Notes: generated by a model not told the origin, from the letters alone. 64,000 bases of DNA from Prosthecobacter debontii (GCA_945870855.1 CAMBTP010000008.1:1-64000); one strand, 5' to 3'. Numbered from the stretch's first letter, positions 8,589 to 17,780 are shown. Program-made: numbers and translations.

Positions 8589-11500
8589 TCACACCACGCT
8601 GCGGTTCTGCCTGCTGATGACCCATGCGGCGATGCCTCCACAGCTCAGAATGACAACGAACAGAACCCATCCGCAGAATTTCATGGTCTCCATTTCCTCG
8701 TCAAGAAACGGCATGGGCTTTTCCAGCGCTAGGAATATGTGGCGCGGTTTCTCGTTGCGGTAGTCGTTCCGAAATGTCTCTGCCTCGCGGACGAGGAGAT
8801 CGATGCGTTCGTTCACGAAAAAGGTATAGGTCGGCTTTACGCCTTTGCCCTCGGGCCAGACTTTCATGGTGGCGACCTCGATGGGCGTGCCATCGTCCAC
8901 CATGCCGCGGATGCGCTCGACAAGCTGGCGGGCTTCGTGCTCGTTTTTCGCGCCGGATGCGAGCAGGCGGCGCAGGCCTTCCTTGACCATCTCGAAGTGC
9001 TCAAGTTCGTTCGTTCCTAGCTCGCCGCCCATGTCACGGGCGCGTTCGATTCTCCGCTGGAGGCGGATGCGTTCGAGTTCGAAGGGATTGCGCGTGGCTT
9101 GTGCGACGAGCATTCCCTCGAAGGCGAAACGCAGCGGCATGATGCGCGCGGGCACGGGCACGCCGCCACGCTCGCGCTCGAGCTTTGCTTCATCGAAGAG
9201 ACCGCGGTTCATTTCCTTGTATGGCACGAGCGCCCCGGCGAGTAGCATTTGCGGCACGAGCAGCAGTGGCACGGCGGTGAGTGCGGCACGTTCTGTTTTT
9301 ACGAAGGAGGAAACCAGCAGCGCCATGCTGGTGCCGGTCAGCGCGGTAAGCGTCATCCAGATCCAGTGGTAGAGGAGCATGCCCTTGATCTCCAGAAAAT
9401 GATTGCCGACAAGCAGGTAGGTAAGGCACTGCACGCCGCCAACGATACCGAGTGCGATGAATTTCGCACTGACATAGGAAACGCCACCGGGCTGGCAGTT
9501 GCGCTCACGGCGCAGCAACGCGCGGTCGCGCAGGATCTCGGTCGCGGAGTTCGTGAGGCCAAGGAACATCGCCACGGTGACACTGAGAAAAAGGTAGGCC
9601 GGGATATGCAGCGCGGTCTCGAACTCATATTTTCCCTGCGGCGAGGAGCGCAGGGTGATGGCGATCAATGCGGCGAGAACAGGAGCTTCCAGGAATGTGC
9701 TGTAGATCGTGCCGCGGCTGCGGATTTTCGAGAGCATGGAGCGCCGGAAATGTGTTAGAAAAACAAGAAGCACCGCCCGCCACGGGCGGCTCGGCGTCGG
9801 TGGGATGGGAAGCCTCGCGCCTGCTTCCACCTCGCCAAGCCGTGTGGGCGGAGCGGCATCGCGTTGCAGGGAATTGAGTAGCGCCGCGCTTTCAAATCGC
9901 TCCTGCCAGAAGATCGGTGGCAACCGCCTTGCCGCACCGGTGTTGCCGCCGTCGCCGATCGCGCTCAGCGGCGTTTCGAGAACATCGAAGACGAAATCCG
10001 CGCCCAGCGGGGTATTCGCAATCATCGAGGGGTGTGGGATACCCAGCTCCTCGCAAGCCTCGCGGAAATAGCCGACCATCGCGGCCGGCGTGCCGAAGTA
10101 AGCCAGCTTTCCGCCGCTATCTAGCAGCAGCACCTTGTCGAAAAGCCGCAACACTCCCGCGCCCGGCCGGTGCAGGGACGCGATTACAATTTTCTCCCGC
10201 GCCAGCGCCCGCAGGGTTCCCGCGACATGCTCGGAATCCTTTGAGGAGAGGCCGGAAATGGGTTCGTCGAAAAGAAATACCTCCGCGCGGCTACCGAGAT
10301 CGACGCCGAGGTTCAGCCGCCCGCGCTCGCCGCCAGAGATCGTCTTGTCGCCGGGCGAGCCGACTCTACGCCGGGCGATGCTTTGCAAGCCCAGCTCCGC
10401 GAGCATGCTGTCCACTCGACGTTCGTGCTCCGCAGGAGTGAGGCCTGGGCGGCGTATCATCACGCCGTGGCGCAGGTGTTCGCGGACGGTGAGTTGCGGG
10501 TTGAGCGCCTCCTCCTGCGGCATGTGCGCAATGAAGGGGACCAGCCGCTTGCACCGCTCGTAGAGGGAGATGCCGTTGAGATTCACTCGACCACGCGTCG
10601 GCTTGCGCTGGCCGGAAAGCACCGCGAGCAAGGTGCTTTTCCCGCTGCCACTGGGGCCGATGATACACAGCATCTCACCGCGTCTTACCTCAAAACTGAT
10701 TTGATCCAGCGCCCTCACGCCCTTTCCAAAATCGTGACTCAGACCGTCCACTTCCAGGGACTCGATCTGTGTCCGCTCCTCGTCGAGAAAGCCTTCGGAA
10801 AAACGGCAGCGCACCGCTTGGCTGCCGGAGAGCCGGATCAGCGATCCGTCGAACAAAGTCGCGCGTTGCTTGACGGGCAGGCCGTCCACCAGCACCGGGC
10901 CCCCGGACTCACGGATTTCCAGGGAGCCACTGGAGCCCTCGCCGTCGTAACGGATGAAGAGCACTGTTCTCGGTGCAAGCTTCGCGCCCAACAGGAGATC
11001 GCCGCTCCTGAGCGCGGTCGCATCATTGGAGACGATGTATTCCTGCTTCTCGGCGGCGAGCCGGAACCGCCGCCCCGACTGCAAGGCGCGTTTCCGCAAA
11101 TCGTTGACTGTGAGGCTGTAACCAGACGGCCCGCCGATGCGCTCGTGATTGAGGCAGGTAACCGTTTCGCCCTTTTTCAAAGCGCCCTTGCTACCCACAT
11201 GAAGCTGCGTGTCTGACAAAGCCTCGACCTCCGCCTCTAGTCCGAAACGGATACGCAGTTCACTACTTCGGACGCGGGTGCGTTCCGCGACCAAGCCTTC
11301 CTCGCCGGATTCCAGATAGAGTCCGGGCCTGCTGTCCATTTTCCGCACATCTAGGAAAAAACGGAGGTCGTCATAGGTCATGAGCCAGCCGGGGATAACC
11401 AGCTCCTGCCGCTCGCGGACACGCATGAAAGCGCCTGTGCCGAGTGATTTCCCGCGAACCCAGAGCGGCAACTCACCGGTATTGCGCAGAAGAATCAGAT

Positions 11501-12116
11501 CGCCAGCACGGTATATGCGGAACTCCTGTGCGCCCGCCGCAGGAGGCAATCTGACATCCGCGTCCTTGCCACCGAAAACGAGTTTCTCGAACGGTAGTTC
11601 CGCCGCCGGGACGTCTCCCTCCTCGCCGCGCATCTCCCTAATGATCGCCGCGCCCTCCTCCGGCTGACCGAGACGGCGCATGAAAATTTCAAAGCTCGAC
11701 CGGCTTCGTTCCGAGCGCCCAGCCGCATCCACCAGAGTGAAAAGCTGCAAGCCCACGGCGAGCTTTCCCGTATCGTCGAGGCTTTCGCGTAACTCCGTTG
11801 CAAGGCCTTGCATCGGCATCGGGCTTTTCACCGCGCGCCGCAATCGCCGCGTGAGCCAGGCATGATCCACCTCGGGAAAGGCGCTGCGCAGCATATCTAG
11901 AATCAAATCCGCTTCGGCTGCACTGAGCACGTCATCGAGCGTGGCAAAGGCAGCGAACGCGTCCACCAAAGCGCCCACCTGTCCCTCGGAACGTTTACCG
12001 ATGCGTCCGAACCTTGCCGCCCCTGGCAGCCAAGCCGGCAGCTTCGCGAGCCAGCCAGACTTGCGAGTCACACGCCCGCCACCTCCGGGTCCTTTCCACT
12101 CGCTTTCAGTGTCCAT
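8589..12116 (-). CDS. ABCG-type transporter fused to TerB-like and FHA-like regions
   Basis: A very large protein (about 1175 residues). The N-terminal 170 residues resemble the helical TerB/DUF533 fold (FATLDDVLSAAEADLI). Residues about 180-450 are beta-rich and contain two or three FHA-like or plug-like segments (LVDGLPVKQRATLFDGSLIRL). An ABC ATPase follows at about 455-690, with Walker A GPSGSGKST, signature TISGGERGR, Walker B VFLFDEP, and an H-loop in ASLHRPG. About five membrane helices of the ABC2/ABCG type occupy 790-985, then a long soluble loop and a last helix near the C-terminus. The substrate is unknown. FHA-like domains bind phosphothreonine, so control by the nearby Ser/Thr kinase is possible but not shown. 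The ATG at 12116 was preferred to the GTG one codon upstream. Confidence 0.85.
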   Translation of the reverse strand: MDTESEWKGPGGGGRVTRKSGWLAKLPAWLPGAARFGRIGKRSEGQVGALVDAFAAFATLDDVLSAAEADLILDMLRSAFPEVDHAWLTRRLRRAVKSPMPMQGLATELRESLDDTGKLAVGLQLFTLVDAAGRSERSRSSFEIFMRRLGQPEEGAAIIREMRGEEGDVPAAELPFEKLVFGGKDADVRLPPAAGAQEFRIYRAGDLILLRNTGELPLWVRGKSLGTGAFMRVRERQELVIPGWLMTYDDLRFFLDVRKMDSRPGLYLESGEEGLVAERTRVRSSELRIRFGLEAEVEALSDTQLHVGSKGALKKGETVTCLNHERIGGPSGYSLTVNDLRKRALQSGRRFRLAAEKQEYIVSNDATALRSGDLLLGAKLAPRTVLFIRYDGEGSSGSLEIRESGGPVLVDGLPVKQRATLFDGSLIRLSGSQAVRCRFSEGFLDEERTQIESLEVDGLSHDFGKGVRALDQISFEVRRGEMLCIIGPSGSGKSTLLAVLSGQRKPTRGRVNLNGISLYERCKRLVPFIAHMPQEEALNPQLTVREHLRHGVMIRRPGLTPAEHERRVDSMLAELGLQSIARRRVGSPGDKTISGGERGRLNLGVDLGSRAEVFLFDEPISGLSSKDSEHVAGTLRALAREKIVIASLHRPGAGVLRLFDKVLLLDSGGKLAYFGTPAAMVGYFREACEELGIPHPSMIANTPLGADFVFDVLETPLSAIGDGGNTGAARRLPPIFWQERFESAALLNSLQRDAAPPTRLGEVEAGARLPIPPTPSRPWRAVLLVFLTHFRRSMLSKIRSRGTIYSTFLEAPVLAALIAITLRSSPQGKYEFETALHIPAYLFLSVTVAMFLGLTNSATEILRDRALLRRERNCQPGGVSYVSAKFIALGIVGGVQCLTYLLVGNHFLEIKGMLLYHWIWMTLTALTGTSMALLVSSFVKTERAALTAVPLLLVPQMLLAGALVPYKEMNRGLFDEAKLERERGGVPVPARIMPLRFAFEGMLVAQATRNPFELERIRLQRRIERARDMGGELGTNELEHFEMVKEGLRRLLASGAKNEHEARQLVERIRGMVDDGTPIEVATMKVWPEGKGVKPTYTFFVNERIDLLVREAETFRNDYRNEKPRHIFLALEKPMPFLDEEMETMKFCGWVLFVVILSCGGIAAWVISRQNRSVV

Positions 12117-12181
12117 CACTCCCCGTTTCTAACATGCTGCTTGCTCCGCCGCAAGCCTTCGCGATGTAATCACGGGAGACA

Positions 12182-12198
12182 GGGGGGTGAAGATTCAC
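12182..12198 (+). promoter_or_regulatory. G-run plus GTGAA-N2-TTCAC palindrome upstream of the DUF1552 gene
   Basis: Six G residues run into a perfect inverted repeat GTGAA-GA-TTCAC, 39 bp before the start codon at 12237. A closely similar block (G10, GTG, A/T core, TTCAC) occurs at 13606-13628 before the desaturase gene. It may be an operator shared by the two genes. Confidence 0.35.
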
Positions 12199-12236
12199 CG
12201 ATAGACATCCCAGCTGTAGCATGTATTTATATAGAA

Positions 12237-13598
12237 ATGGATAAGACGCAAATATCCCGCCGCGGTTTCCTAAGGGGGTTCGGAGCCGCCCTATCACTAC
12301 CTGCCCTGGAATCCTTCCGTCCGCTGATGGCAGCCACGGCGGCAAAACAGGCGCTCGCCACCACGGCGAGCGGTGCGCCGCTGCGGATGGCATACCTTTA
12401 TATCCCCAACGGAGTAAACCTCTCACATTGGCGCCCGGATGGGACTACCCCATCCTACAAGATGGGTTCTTCCTTCGCTGCGATGGAGAAACACCGCGAG
12501 GATTTCCAGATCTTCACCGGCTTTGAGCAGAAAAATGCGCAAGCGGGTGGCGATGGCCCGGGTGACCACGCGCGGGGCACCGCCGCTTTCCTCACCAGCG
12601 CCCGCCCCCGCAAAACCTCCGGATCCGACATCAAGCTGGACATTTCCGTGGATCAGCTCGCCGCAAATGCCGTCGGCGGGCAGACCCGCCTGCCCTCGCT
12701 GGAGCTCTCCACTGATGGCGTCCGCAAATCCGGTAGCTGCGATTCCGGTTACTCCTGCGCCTACCAGTTCAATCTCTCTTGGCGCTCCGAAAACCAGCCG
12801 ATGACCCCGGAATCAAACCCCCGCGCGGTGTTCGAACGCCTCTTCGGCGCAGGCTCCGATGGCGAGCGCGTGAAATCCCTCGGCCAGCGCCTCGCTTCCA
12901 AAAAGTCCGTCATCGATTTCATCGAAAGTGATGCAAAAGCACTGCATCGCCACCTCGGCCGCACCGACCGCCAGAAGCTAGACGAATATCTTACCGGAGT
13001 CCGCGAGATCGAGAAACAGATCGAAAAAGCCGAGGCCATGGGCATCCCGGTCGATCCCGGCGTGCCCGCTCCAAACGGCACACCCGAATCCTACAAAGAC
13101 CATCTCCGCCTAATGTTTGATATGATGGTACTCGCTTTCAAAACCGACACCACACGTGTCTCCAGCTTTCTGATGGCTCACGACGGCTCGAACCGCTCTT
13201 TCTCAGAAATCGGGGTCAACGAGGGTCACCACAGCATCTCCCACCACCAGGGCAACCAAAACAATCTGGATAAGATCGCAAAAATCGACACCTTCTACTT
13301 GGAGCAGCTCTCTTACTTTCTAGAGAAACTGAAGACCACCGAGGATGTGGACGGCAAATCCCTGCTCCACAACTCCATGATCGTTTACGGCGGCTGCATT
13401 TCCGACGGCGACCGCCACAACCACAACAATCTCCCCATCCTCCTCGCCGGTCACGGCGGTGGTGCCTTCAAGCCCGGCCGCCACGTCGATCTCGGCGAGG
13501 ATGTGCCGCTCGGAAACCTTTACCTGCGTATGCTGGAGGAGTTCGGCGTGAACGAAAAGCGCTTCGGGGACTCCACGGGTTCTCTGAGAAAAGTCTAA
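12237..13598 (+). CDS. DUF1552 family Tat-exported protein
   Basis: A 453-residue protein. The N-terminus carries a twin-arginine signal (ISRRGFLRGFGAALSLPALESF). The body follows the DUF1552 pattern: RMAYLYIPNGVNLSHWRP, GDHARGTAAFLT, the central FERLFG, and the HHSISHHQGNQ and DGDRHNHNNLPILLAGHGGG segments near the end. The family is abundant in Verrucomicrobia and Planctomycetes and usually sits beside DUF1592/DUF1587/PSCyt-type cytochrome proteins; no such partner is present here. The His-rich C-terminal half suggests metal binding. The true reaction is unknown. The start is the ATG preceding the Tat signal. Confidence 0.9.
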   Translation: MDKTQISRRGFLRGFGAALSLPALESFRPLMAATAAKQALATTASGAPLRMAYLYIPNGVNLSHWRPDGTTPSYKMGSSFAAMEKHREDFQIFTGFEQKNAQAGGDGPGDHARGTAAFLTSARPRKTSGSDIKLDISVDQLAANAVGGQTRLPSLELSTDGVRKSGSCDSGYSCAYQFNLSWRSENQPMTPESNPRAVFERLFGAGSDGERVKSLGQRLASKKSVIDFIESDAKALHRHLGRTDRQKLDEYLTGVREIEKQIEKAEAMGIPVDPGVPAPNGTPESYKDHLRLMFDMMVLAFKTDTTRVSSFLMAHDGSNRSFSEIGVNEGHHSISHHQGNQNNLDKIAKIDTFYLEQLSYFLEKLKTTEDVDGKSLLHNSMIVYGGCISDGDRHNHNNLPILLAGHGGGAFKPGRHVDLGEDVPLGNLYLRMLEEFGVNEKRFGDSTGSLRKV

Positions 13599-13605
13599 AA
13601 TGCGA

Positions 13606-13628
13606 GGGGGGGGGGTGTAAATATTCAC
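13606..13628 (+). promoter_or_regulatory. G10 homopolymer and GTG-A/T-CAC motif upstream of desaturase
   Basis: Ten consecutive Gs run into GTGTAAATATTCAC, 8 nt after the DUF1552 stop and about 100 bp before the desaturase ATG. A similar G-run plus palindrome lies before the DUF1552 gene. Poly-G tracts of this length are prone to slippage, so the spacing or copy number may vary between cells. Confidence 0.35.
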
Positions 13629-13730
13629 GGCTTGTGGAAATCGAATAATTGGTCTATAGGAACCGCGCGCGCAGTTATTTTTGCACCACCGCGCCGCACA
13701 CTCCCGCTTCATAACAAGAAACTTACCCTT

Positions 13731-14852
13731 ATGTTCCGCATACCCTACGACCGCGTGAACTGGATCACTTCCAGTTTCCTCATCGGCACAGCCCTCATCG
13801 CCCTCATTGGCGCACCGATCTACCTGTTTCATTACGGCATCGATTGGTTCCAGTTCAGTATGTTCTTCTTCTACCTCTGCGCCACGATGATGAGCATCAC
13901 CGTCGGCTACCACAGGCTCTTCTCCCACCTCTCCTTCAAGGCGAAGGCTCCGGTGAAATTCTTCACCCTCATCTTCGGCGCGTGCGCGTTTGAGAACTCC
14001 GCCCTCAACTGGTGTTCCGACCACCGCCGCCACCACAAACACGTCGATCACGACGAGGATCCCTACGATATCTCCAAAGGATTTTTCTGGGCGCACATCG
14101 GCTGGCTCCTTTTCAAACTAGACCCAGAGACGCCCGTCGATAACGTCGCCGACCTCCGCAAGGACAAGCTCGTCATGTGGCAGCACAAATACACCCACTG
14201 GATCGCCCTCGTTGTCGGGCTCATCATTCCTTCCGCTCTCGGCTACGGTTACAACTCTCTCATGGGACTCAACCCGATGCAGGGCGCACTCGGTGGTTTT
14301 ATGATCGCAGGTGTTACCCGCATCGTCATCGCCCAGCATTGCACCTTCTTCATCAACTCGCTCTGCCATACCGTCGGCAAGCAACCTTACTCGACGAAGC
14401 ACTCCGCACGCGACAGCGCGATCATGGCCTTTCTCACCTTCGGCGAGGGCTACCACAACTACCACCACGAGTTCCAACACGACTACCGCAACGGCGTAAA
14501 GAAATGGCAGTGGGATCCTTCGAAATGGACGATCTGGACACTCTCCAAACTCGGCCTCGTCGAAGGCCTACGCCGCGTGCCGGACAGCAAAATCCTCCTT
14601 GCAGAAATAGGCGAGGCCAAGCGCCATGCACAGCAACGCGTCCACGAGATCCAAGCCACACACGGCTACTGTCAGCGCACGGCGGAAATGCTCACACAGC
14701 TTTCCGAAAAAATCTCTGCAAACTACCACGAACTCGAACAAGCGGTGGCAGACCGAGTGCAGCTCTCACGCGAAGCTCTACAGAACTGGCAGGACGAGAC
14801 CCGCGCCCTGATGCGTGAAATGTCGAAGGTCGCGAAAATGGCCGCCGCCTAA
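13731..14852 (+). CDS. Membrane fatty-acid (acyl-CoA type) desaturase
   Basis: A 373-residue protein. Four membrane segments lie at about 12-40, 44-62, 160-185 and 190-215. The three histidine boxes of acyl-CoA delta-9 desaturases are intact: HRLFSH, HRRHHKHVD and GYHNYHHEF. It should introduce a double bond into saturated acyl chains with a di-iron centre and so adjust membrane fluidity. The family usually ends soon after the third box. Here about 100 extra residues follow (about 270-373); they are Glu/Gln/Arg-rich and look like a coiled coil, a possible oligomerisation or regulatory arm. The start at 13731 places the first helix correctly. A terminator follows at 14875. Confidence 0.92.
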   Translation: MFRIPYDRVNWITSSFLIGTALIALIGAPIYLFHYGIDWFQFSMFFFYLCATMMSITVGYHRLFSHLSFKAKAPVKFFTLIFGACAFENSALNWCSDHRRHHKHVDHDEDPYDISKGFFWAHIGWLLFKLDPETPVDNVADLRKDKLVMWQHKYTHWIALVVGLIIPSALGYGYNSLMGLNPMQGALGGFMIAGVTRIVIAQHCTFFINSLCHTVGKQPYSTKHSARDSAIMAFLTFGEGYHNYHHEFQHDYRNGVKKWQWDPSKWTIWTLSKLGLVEGLRRVPDSKILLAEIGEAKRHAQQRVHEIQATHGYCQRTAEMLTQLSEKISANYHELEQAVADRVQLSREALQNWQDETRALMREMSKVAKMAAA

Positions 14853-14874
14853 ACGTTGCACACGAATTATTCCG

Positions 14875-14901
14875 AAAAGGGGGCTTCGCAGCCCCTTTTT
14901 T
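14875..14901 (+). terminator. Rho-independent terminator after desaturase
   Basis: A GGGGCT/AGCCCC stem with a TCGC tetraloop, flanked by AAAA before and TTTTTT after. The A-tract on one side and T-tract on the other mean it could also act for the convergent MEKHLA gene that ends at 14918. Confidence 0.8.
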
Positions 14902-14917
14902 GTTGTCCAGAATCCAG

Positions 14918-15394
14918 TTAATTTTCCAACGGCTGCCACTCGGAAAAGGTGGCTGCCTGACCGATCCGTTCTCCTTGTGTGTCGCATACATTCCAGACGG
15001 TGGCGTTGCGGATCATGAAACGCCGACCATCCGCCGCGATCCGCACACCTGAGTAGTCATCGATGAAACCGTTCTCCGCCACACGCCGGAGCAATTCCTC
15101 CCGCTCGGCGCGCTCGGGAGCCTCCGCCGTTTTCCGCGAGGACATACCAACCAGTTTACCCCAATCCATTGAAAAAAGTTTCTGCGCCGCAAGATTCCCA
15201 TACGTCAGCAGCGGATCATCTGCCCCATCATGCGAGAGTAGGACAAACGACGCATCATACGCCCGCTTTGCGGCATCCTCGGCAGATGCAATCAGATGCT
15301 TTCCGGTAAGAGCGTGATAGCTCCGTAGTAAATCCGCCACATGCGCGGCGAGAAAGTCGTTGCCCGCATCCGGTTTTGGAAACATCCCGTTCAT
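14918..15394 (-). CDS. MEKHLA domain protein
   Basis: A 158-residue soluble protein that covers essentially one MEKHLA domain. The recognisable segments are LLRSYHALTGKHLI, a FVLLSHDGADDPLLTYGN core, AEREELLRRVAENGFIDDYSGVRI, RRFMIRNATVWN and the final IGQAATFSEWQPL. MEKHLA domains resemble PAS folds and in plants sit at the end of HD-ZIP III regulators; stand-alone bacterial versions have no proven function. The start codon overlaps the gspF stop by 4 nt (ATGA), so it is probably translated from the gspF message. Confidence 0.85.
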   Translation of the reverse strand: MNGMFPKPDAGNDFLAAHVADLLRSYHALTGKHLIASAEDAAKRAYDASFVLLSHDGADDPLLTYGNLAAQKLFSMDWGKLVGMSSRKTAEAPERAEREELLRRVAENGFIDDYSGVRIAADGRRFMIRNATVWNVCDTQGERIGQAATFSEWQPLEN

Positions 15395-16662
15395 TTCATG
15401 TTCGAGATCGTCTGGAAGATCGCGGTGATCATCAGATACGCAAACGAACCTATCAGCAGCGCCATCATAATCAAAACCGACGGCATAATGAGTGCCATTA
15501 CGCGCCGCAAATCATTGTCCAGCTCCTTGTCGTATCGCTCCGCCGCGCGCCGCAGGGATTGATCGATTTTTCCCGTCTGCTCTCCCACCGCGATGATATC
15601 GATCAGAAGGGGAGGGAAACTTTCGGAGCGAATCATTGCCTTGGAAAACGCGCGGCCATCACCGACTTGGGCGATCACTCCGTTAAGGCGGGTACGGAGC
15701 GAAATATTCTGCGTGGCATCACGCGATAGCTCGAGAGCGCGCAGCAACGGCAGACCGTTGCTGACGAGATTCGCCATCGTTTCCAAAAACTGCACATAGA
15801 AGCGTGATGAGATCACCGCACCAATCAGCGGCATCTTGAGTTTCATTTCGTCCCACTTTGGCTTGTTTGCATCGTTATCCTTCCACGCTTTGAAAAATAG
15901 GAACGCACCGACCAGCGAGAGAAGGATCACGATCCACCAGCTTTTGACGAAATCCGCGAAGACCATCATCATGTTGATCGCCCAAGGGATTTTTCCGCCC
16001 GGCGTGGCCTTGATCAGCTCTGTCAACTGGGGGATCAGCGTGGTCACGAAAACGATACCAACGCCGATTCCGACAAAAATCAGGAACGCAGGATAGATCA
16101 AAGCAAGAATCAGGCGGCTCTGTAGCTCGGCGAGCGTTTTCAAATAATGCGCTTGCCGCTTCAAAATGGTGTCCAGTGCTCCGGATGCCTCGCCCGCCGC
16201 AGCAAGCGAACAGTAAAGAGGCCCAAAGCTGGGGCTGACCTTTTTCAGTGCCACGGAGAAATTCACCCCATCCCGCACTATATTCCGGATGCGCTGCGAG
16301 ACCTCTTTCAGGCTGCCGAGTTCCTGCCGGTTCTCCATCGACTTCAGCGCCGGCTCTAACTGCAAACCCGCGCCCAACATATCGGAAAGCTCTTCGGTAA
16401 AAAGGATCACCTCCGCCCGCTTGAGCTTCAGCTCTCCGGTCGCAGATACATCCTCTTTCTTCTGGCCGGTCTTTTCCTTACGCCGCTCCGGCGCAACCCC
16501 CTTTTTCTTCACCGGCGTCACCTTGGCGGATTCCTTCACATTCACAGGCCGCAGCCCGCGCTTGTCCAAACTGCGCAACGCCTCGGGACGGTCCGCCGCC
16601 TCGATCTCACCCGTCGCGACGGTGCCGTTTGTGGAAAGCGCTTTGTAGGTGAAAAGGGGCAT
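15391..16662 (-). CDS. gspF: Type II secretion / type IV pilus inner-membrane protein GspF/PilC
   Basis: A 423-residue protein. It begins MPLFTYKALSTNGTVATGEIEA, the usual N-terminal signature of PilC/GspF. A basic linker (about 60-90) is followed by two repeats of the T2SSF domain (about 95-220 and 300-420), each with LGAGL/VSNGLPLL-type starts and membrane helices (about 190-220, 240-275, 395-420). It forms the inner-membrane platform that works with the GspE/PilB ATPase. The ATPase gene lies upstream on the same strand but is separated by about 1.8 kb of accessory genes. In many genomes the two are adjacent. Confidence 0.92.
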   Translation of the reverse strand: MPLFTYKALSTNGTVATGEIEAADRPEALRSLDKRGLRPVNVKESAKVTPVKKKGVAPERRKEKTGQKKEDVSATGELKLKRAEVILFTEELSDMLGAGLQLEPALKSMENRQELGSLKEVSQRIRNIVRDGVNFSVALKKVSPSFGPLYCSLAAAGEASGALDTILKRQAHYLKTLAELQSRLILALIYPAFLIFVGIGVGIVFVTTLIPQLTELIKATPGGKIPWAINMMMVFADFVKSWWIVILLSLVGAFLFFKAWKDNDANKPKWDEMKLKMPLIGAVISSRFYVQFLETMANLVSNGLPLLRALELSRDATQNISLRTRLNGVIAQVGDGRAFSKAMIRSESFPPLLIDIIAVGEQTGKIDQSLRRAAERYDKELDNDLRRVMALIMPSVLIMMALLIGSFAYLMITAIFQTISNMK

Positions 16663-16680
16663 GGCGAGATGTTTTATGTC

Positions 16681-17370
16681 TTATATACAACCCACGTTGA
16701 TGTAAACTTGGGTCTTAAGTTTGTTGGTAATCAGGTAGTAATGCCACGAACCCTCATCTCTGCCTCCACGGAATTGTTTGTGTTCGAGCCATTTCTTAAA
16801 ATCAGGGCTTCCCGGCAATGGACTAATTATTGTGTGGGATGTGCTGCTATCACCATAAAATTCATCCTCCTCCAACCCCATCTCCCGGATGAGCCGATCA
16901 ATCTCTGCGGATGAAGTTTTGAAGTAGTAAGTGTCCGAATAATCTGAGAGACCACCACCACTGAAGCGGTAGTTGAGCAATTCCAAGTTCGCCGGTAGAT
17001 CGGCTTTTGCCAGTTGTTTGAACCTGTACTTGGGCGTGGGAAGATTTGTGACCAAGCTGGATATCGACAGCAGGCACATGAGAATGGAGGGGCCGAACAT
17101 CCACAAAGTTCTACGCTTTTGGTTGGTTCGTTTTCTGAAGGAGAAATGAACAATCAGAGCCCAAGGAATCAGATAAATCGGCGCTGCGATGCTGAAAAAA
17201 ATCAAATGAACCAGGCCGCTCATCAAGCCGTCTAGATGGTTCGTCCATCGGATCGTTTGTTCGATCACATAGCCAACGCCGAAAAGCGGGAATGAAAGCA
17301 GAAGCGCATAAACCAAACGCATCGGCTTTGCGGGGTTATCATACTCCACGGCATCTGTTTCCGGATTCAT
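16681..17370 (-). CDS. Hypothetical membrane protein
   Basis: A 229-residue protein with about three membrane segments (about 17-35, 48-72 and 88-107) followed by a 115-residue soluble C-terminal domain that is likely outside the cytoplasm. The base composition is visibly more AT-rich than gspF and gspE, consistent with later acquisition. No family or motif is recognised. It lies 18 bp upstream of gspF and 15 bp downstream of hicA on the same strand. Confidence 0.6.
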   Translation of the reverse strand: MNPETDAVEYDNPAKPMRLVYALLLSFPLFGVGYVIEQTIRWTNHLDGLMSGLVHLIFFSIAAPIYLIPWALIVHFSFRKRTNQKRRTLWMFGPSILMCLLSISSLVTNLPTPKYRFKQLAKADLPANLELLNYRFSGGGLSDYSDTYYFKTSSAEIDRLIREMGLEEDEFYGDSSTSHTIISPLPGSPDFKKWLEHKQFRGGRDEGSWHYYLITNKLKTQVYINVGCI

Positions 17371-17385
17371 GATTTTGCCTGATTT

Positions 17386-17565
17386 CTAGTCCGCTCCAAG
17401 GCTCTTTAAGATTTTTTTTGCTAGGTTTCCCTTCACTTCCGTATGCCTCGGGACAGTTTCGGTGATCCCTGTCTTCGGATTGATCCAGATCGAATGGGAG
17501 GCTCCTTCGCGTTTCAGGTAACAGCCAGCCACGCGCAGCTTCTTTTCTAAATCCCGCCTTTTCAT
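17386..17565 (-). CDS. hicA: HicA-type mRNA interferase toxin
   Basis: A 59-residue protein (MKRRDLEKKLRVAGCYLKREG...). The HicA fold is recognisable from the KRRDLEKKLRVAGC opening, the catalytic-His segment REGASHSIW, the NPKTGITETVPRHTEVKGNLAKKIL stretch split around the PRH motif, and the short length. HicA is a double-stranded-RNA-binding-like ribonuclease that cleaves mRNA. The start overlaps the hicB stop by 4 nt (ATGA). The order hicB then hicA is the reverse of the E. coli hicAB order but is common elsewhere. Confidence 0.9.
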   Translation of the reverse strand: MKRRDLEKKLRVAGCYLKREGASHSIWINPKTGITETVPRHTEVKGNLAKKILKSLGAD

Positions 17566-17780
17566 CCGATCATCACTTTCTCGCGGATCACTTCACTGGG
17601 CAGCCCTCTCAAAATATCCTCCATCCTGTCTTCAAGCAGCAGCTCGATGGCTTCCTTAAGGCTCGCCTTGGCTTCTTCGACCGTTTCCCCCTGTCCGTTC
17701 GCGCCCGGAACTTCAGGGCAGATGGCCCAATAGCCCCCTTCTTCGGCGGTCTCGATGATGGCTGTAAATTCTGCTTTCAT
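17562..17780 (-). CDS. hicB: HicB-type antitoxin
   Basis: A 72-residue protein with the HicB partial RNase-H-like fold: an early EFTAIIETAEEGGYWAICPEVPG segment and the GETVEEAKASLKEAIELLLED helix. It should bind and block HicA. It lacks an obvious C-terminal DNA-binding domain and ends EVIREKVMIG. A palindrome covers its start codon and its -10 box, so some repressor, possibly the HicAB complex, may autoregulate the operon. Confidence 0.9.
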   Translation of the reverse strand: MKAEFTAIIETAEEGGYWAICPEVPGANGQGETVEEAKASLKEAIELLLEDRMEDILRGLPSEVIREKVMIG

